A stretch of 64,000 nucleotides of DNA from Chlorops oryzae (taxonomy: Eukaryota; Arthropoda; Insecta; Diptera; Chloropidae), in contig CM035806.1 in NCBI GenBank assembly GCA_020466095.1, positions 132,799,573 through 132,863,572 on the forward strand, read 5' to 3'. How positions within the stretch are numbered: position 1 is the stretch's first letter; each line of letters opens with the position of its first letter. The translations under genes were made by a program, and so were the position numbers. The notes beneath the pieces are model-generated. The model was not told where the DNA came from. It worked only from the letters and a program-made list of their open reading frames with translations, and did not search any database. This document shows positions 59,761 through 64,000 of this stretch, piece after piece.

Positions 59761-62700
59761 AATATATTCTGGTTTTACTAAGCACACTGCAGCTTCAAGT
59801 CAAGTAAAGCCTTACTTCAATTTTTCATGTTTCGTTTTGCGATAAAAAAAAAAAAAAAAACTCAAATTGTAAAAGACTTAAAATTGTTTTCTCTTTGTTA
59901 ATTTTGTTTATTATTTATTTATTCAAGTGTACACATGTAAATAATTACAGTTTGTAATTAAATATTGAAGGCACCGATTCCACAGATCATTCGGCTGGAC
60001 TGGTTTCATTTCATCTTGTGGGAATATATGGCGAACTAATCACAAAAGAGGCGCAATTAAAAAAAAAAAAAATAGTTTATCAATTCTTTCAAGTTTGACT
60101 GCATTTTACTGTAGTAAAACCAGCAACCTAGAAAATTAACATTTACATTGATTGTTTCAGCAATTAATTCAGGATAATATAGATTAATTTAAAAAAAAAA
60201 GTTATTTTTTACAGGCTTCCAAAGAAATTGGATATTTGGTCGAGAAATTTAGAGTTGTGCCATTTTTGTGCTTGGCGTGCGATTTGCTGAGAGTTACAAA
60301 AAAAAAACAAAATATGGCAGATTTCAACTCATAATGGCTCAATTACTCATGATGTAAACATAACTTAACCATTCTTAGCTCAATAATTTCTTAACTTGGA
60401 TCTATCTATACCTATAAGTATACATCATTTTGCTTGTTCAATTACAATTTATTTAAGAAACTGAGTCGAAATGCCCATGGTTTCCAATACATTGCAGCAA
60501 TTTCTGCATATATTCAACACCTGCAATCAAATACATTCAAAAACGCAATTTATTGAAAATTTTGAATATATGCTGGAATTCCTGCATTGTATTGAAAACC
60601 ATTGGAATTGCTCAAAAAACCCTTCAAAACATTTTTGTAGAATTTCTCTTCGAATTTTTATATCTAAGCGCAATAATTTACATTAAAATGAAAATGGAAA
60701 AAAAACCGTTCCCATTTAAAATTTATCATCTTAATCCTTTTTTTTTAAGTTATTTCGATAGATTTTTTGTTGTTCCCCTTCAAAACAAAAAATTGAGCTT
60801 TTCTTGTAGTCGAGCCTAAATGCGCCATCGGAATTCTGAGTAGAATCTTATGGGAATTCAATATATATAAACATTAAAAAATGGCCAACTTTGATGTTTA
60901 AGATTTGAAATAAAGCAATTTTGAGGACAAATAAAACTCAACGGAAAGGCTCAGCTATTCATTATGTAACTTAGTATATATACATATGTTTGGCTCAGTG
61001 TAAGCCGAGGATCAAATAAAACTCTTTAGGTTTTATTATTTTAATTTGTTTTTTTTTTTTTATATATATATATAATTTGGAAAATCTTCAACGTTAACAG
61101 TTAAGTTTGTATTAAGTTATGTTTTGAGTAATTGGGCCTAAATAAAGTTCGTTTTTCAATTTCTACTATAAAATTGATTTGATTTTTTCGATGAATACTT
61201 TTGAAACTATGGAGCGAATAAATCTCCTCTCCTTTTAATAGGAATGAAAGAGAAAATAAATAAATAAATATAAGCAAATGGAATATCAATTTCACGCACG
61301 TTCAAATATACAAAGAATAAAATGTGTTATTTAGATGTATTTCAGTGTTTGCACAAAGCTATCAAATACAATTTTTTAGCTGTTAGATGTTAAACGAGAA
61401 AACAAAACAAAAACAAAAAAATAAATCAAATATTAAAGAATAAACATAAAAATAAAAATAAATAATGATCGAATGTTCTAAATTCTAAAGATTGTGTTAA
61501 TTGTAATTCTTTTCGCTTGAAATATGAGAAAATATTCAACTATATATTCAATAAGTATGTGTCTATATAATTGAATATGCATATACATAAACTCTTATCG
61601 CATGCTATAAAATTAATCGATGGTCAATTAGAGCAATGGTAAAGCTTGAAGAAAACTTGGGTTCGTTATGTCTTTTAGCCATTTATGTGCATGTGCGTTT
61701 TATATTATCCGCATAAAGTTTCATACATTAACACACACATAAATACGCGCACTTCTATTAATTGATATCTCACAAATGATATATACATACATATACATAC
61801 ATACACATATATATATGTATATATATAATATATATATATATATATGTATATGTATAAAGTTGTAAGTACTATGTGTTTTAGTTCTTGAATCTTAAAAGGA
61901 TAAATATGCGATGAGAATGATTATTAACAAAAGACAATAACTAGAAATTAATAATTATCAAACAAGGAAAGTTAATCTTTAAGATTTAAAGAAATTTAAA
62001 GAACTAAAATATCAATCAATTATTTCGGAATTAACCCCTTGAAATTAACATACACATTTTATTGTTGTATATTCTAAAATCTCAATTGTAAGTATGGGTA
62101 AAAATGTTTGTTCTGTCAGGACATTAAAAGAATATGTATGCATTCAGACATACGTAATAAGCAGGGCTCGGATTTTGTTGACTTTATAAAATTGAAGCAT
62201 ATTTTATGGGGCAAAAATTTTTCTTACCAACATTTTGTGAATAAGTTTAGCGAAGTTGAACTTCAAACCGGTTTTCTAATTTCAAAAAAATTCATATAGA
62301 TGTCAAAAATTTATTTGAATCTTCACTTTCTGTAAGTTGAACAAAATTTTTACTCCATAAAGTATGCTTTATATTTATAAAAGTCAACAAAAGCCCTGGT
62401 AATAAGTTTAAAGTTATATATTTTCGCAATTCCCCGATATTGAGAAGCTTTGAAAACGCAACAACAACAACAACAACAACAACATTAACAATTATTCCGG
62501 AAATAATTATGACCCAATTAAGAGCCATTATGGATATTAATCTTCTCTCTGATTATATCGCACAGTTGCGTTACTTTAAGTCAAATCATTATTGCCTACT
62601 ACTGATTACTGAAATTTCGACTGATTGAAAACCGCCAAATCGCAATTAATGTACGAAACATTTCCCTTGAGCATATATTTTTATAAAAATAATTTAAATT

Positions 62701-64000
62701 ATTTATATATACTTATATGTATATATTGAAGCTTTAAGAACATCCTCTATAAATTCAATAAGCACAAGAGCATTAAAGTTAGGCATTGGAAGCTACCAAA
62801 TACTTTTAACATTTTCAATTAACTGCAATAGTTTACAAATAATTCATATTTATTTCTCCTGAACATCAAAAAGTAGTACCTATTCTTCTTATGGACTTCG
62901 GCCTTCTTAGCACGAAAACGGTATTTTTTATATTTATTTTTGAAAAAGTAATTTTTTTTTTTTTTTTTTGTGTATTGCAGCTTTTTCGACCAGAACTCGA
63001 CAATGCATCATTTGATTTGAACAAATTTGTCTCTTAAATTAAAGTTAATTAACCCCTCCAAAACTTTTTATTAGATAGTTTTTAGATCGGTCAAGAAAAT
63101 AAGATTCTGTGGACCTTTTAACCTTTCATCACTTCTTTCATTCATCGGGATTTAAAAAATATTTTTCTTTTTTTTTGCATTTTATATTTAAAGTCAATTC
63201 CTTACCCGACAACATGAGATGTTAAAGTCTTAAAAGTCTATGGATGAATGGCAAAGTAATAATTTTCTAATTTTTTAACATCAAAAACAACTGGCAGCTC
63301 TCTCATTCGCATTCTCATTCTCATTATTTCTATCTCCCTTTTTATCTTGTCCATTTTCAAGCGATTTCAAAATCAATAACTTTTTTGTTGACCATTTTTT
63401 CTATCGAAGCATCGCATATCAACCAATGGCGCAATTGAGGGCGGACACGGTGGGGAAATTGCGCCTTCAAGACGGACTTTCCTTGAAAATCAAGACATAA
63501 GTCAAAATCTTCCATTTTAAAACAAACAAAAAAGTAGCCCGCCCCCCTTTTTTATTACAGCATGGATACGACCTCGATATCAACCGCAAAAATCAAAACA
63601 CAAAACAAAACACGAAACACGAAACAAAAGGCAAAAGAAAAATATATATAAAAACAAAAGCTGAAAAACGTTTATTTGAAAAAAACTAAATGAACTGATT
63701 GTAATGAGCAAAAATTTTAGACTTTTGGAAAAACAAATCCCCCCTAAAATGAGTAAAAGAAGAAAACATAAGATAAAAAAAATTATGAATTCCGATCCCA
63801 ATAAATGCAATTGATGTCTACAATTTTCACAAGCAAAACTTTAAGATTCAACTCGACTTGATAAAAGAACAAATAATGAAAGTAAACATAGCCGTCGTTA
63901 TATATAAATGCATATATATACACATATGTCATAAAGTACCTCATGCTTATTTGGTTTTTAAAACTTATAACAATAAAAAAAATATATAAAAAATTCTATC
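59761..64000. other. AT-rich region downstream of GOGAT, no supported gene
   Basis: Only short ORFs without domains. Notable are a short inverted repeat around GCATATATTCAA at 60488-60590, a TA run at 61807-61850 and a CAA run at 62459-62483. No RNA gene or transposon recognised. Confidence 0.45.

Overview
This window looks like nuclear DNA of a higher dipteran fly. It is AT-rich and carries long transposon-filled introns. One animal-type metabolic gene is split into at least 15 coding exons with canonical GT-AG junctions. The repeats (irritans- and mellifera-type mariners, mini-me/DINE-1-like Helentron relatives with GTCY and TA tracts, an RNase H-bearing LOA/I-like non-LTR element, a Foldback-type element) fit a cyclorrhaphan, possibly a tephritid. 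The species is inferred, not shown.

The only host gene I can support is NADH-dependent glutamate synthase (GOGAT), on the + strand, coding from 39147 to 58668. Fifteen exons join in frame to about 2173 residues. In order they give a poly-Q leader, a class II glutamine amidotransferase with catalytic Cys129, a central domain, an FMN/2-oxoglutarate synthase domain with a Cx5Cx4C iron-sulphur motif, a GXGXG beta-helix, a Pro-Thr linker, and a beta-subunit-like module with two Cys clusters and FAD and NAD(P)H Rossmann motifs. It is the single-chain eukaryotic form of the bacterial alpha and beta subunits.

Left third (1-14 kb): about 2.8 kb without a recognisable gene, then a set of nested elements. 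A mini-me/Helentron-like repeat (2821-3187 and 12841-13049) is split by a 9.65 kb Foldback-like element (3188-12840). That element has a perfect 9-bp target duplication and near-identical inverted arms built of about 172-174-bp tandem units, 4 on the left and about 10 on the right. Its loop holds a PIF/Harbinger-like element with a MADF-type ORF (itself split by another Helentron-like repeat), a second mini-me-like element, a mellifera-type mariner, a large TTTATTA array split by a pogo-like MITE, and six copies of a 13-14-bp motif. A Harbinger-like MITE and a hAT MITE with a perfect 8-bp duplication lie just outside.

Middle (14-38 kb): intergenic DNA with MITEs, three tRNA-like segments, two nearly complete mini-me/Helentron-like elements of one family and one of another, and a decayed 4.9 kb non-LTR retrotransposon on the minus strand (27012 to about 31930).

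Right (38-64 kb): the GOGAT gene. Intron 1 (7 kb) carries a perfect 51-bp hairpin, two MITE-like elements and a Himar1-like mariner with another element nested in it. Intron 2 carries a 641-bp element with about 200-bp inverted arms. Introns 3, 10 and 12 hold large simple repeats. From 58.7 kb to the end I see only the 3' UTR and AT-rich sequence without a gene.
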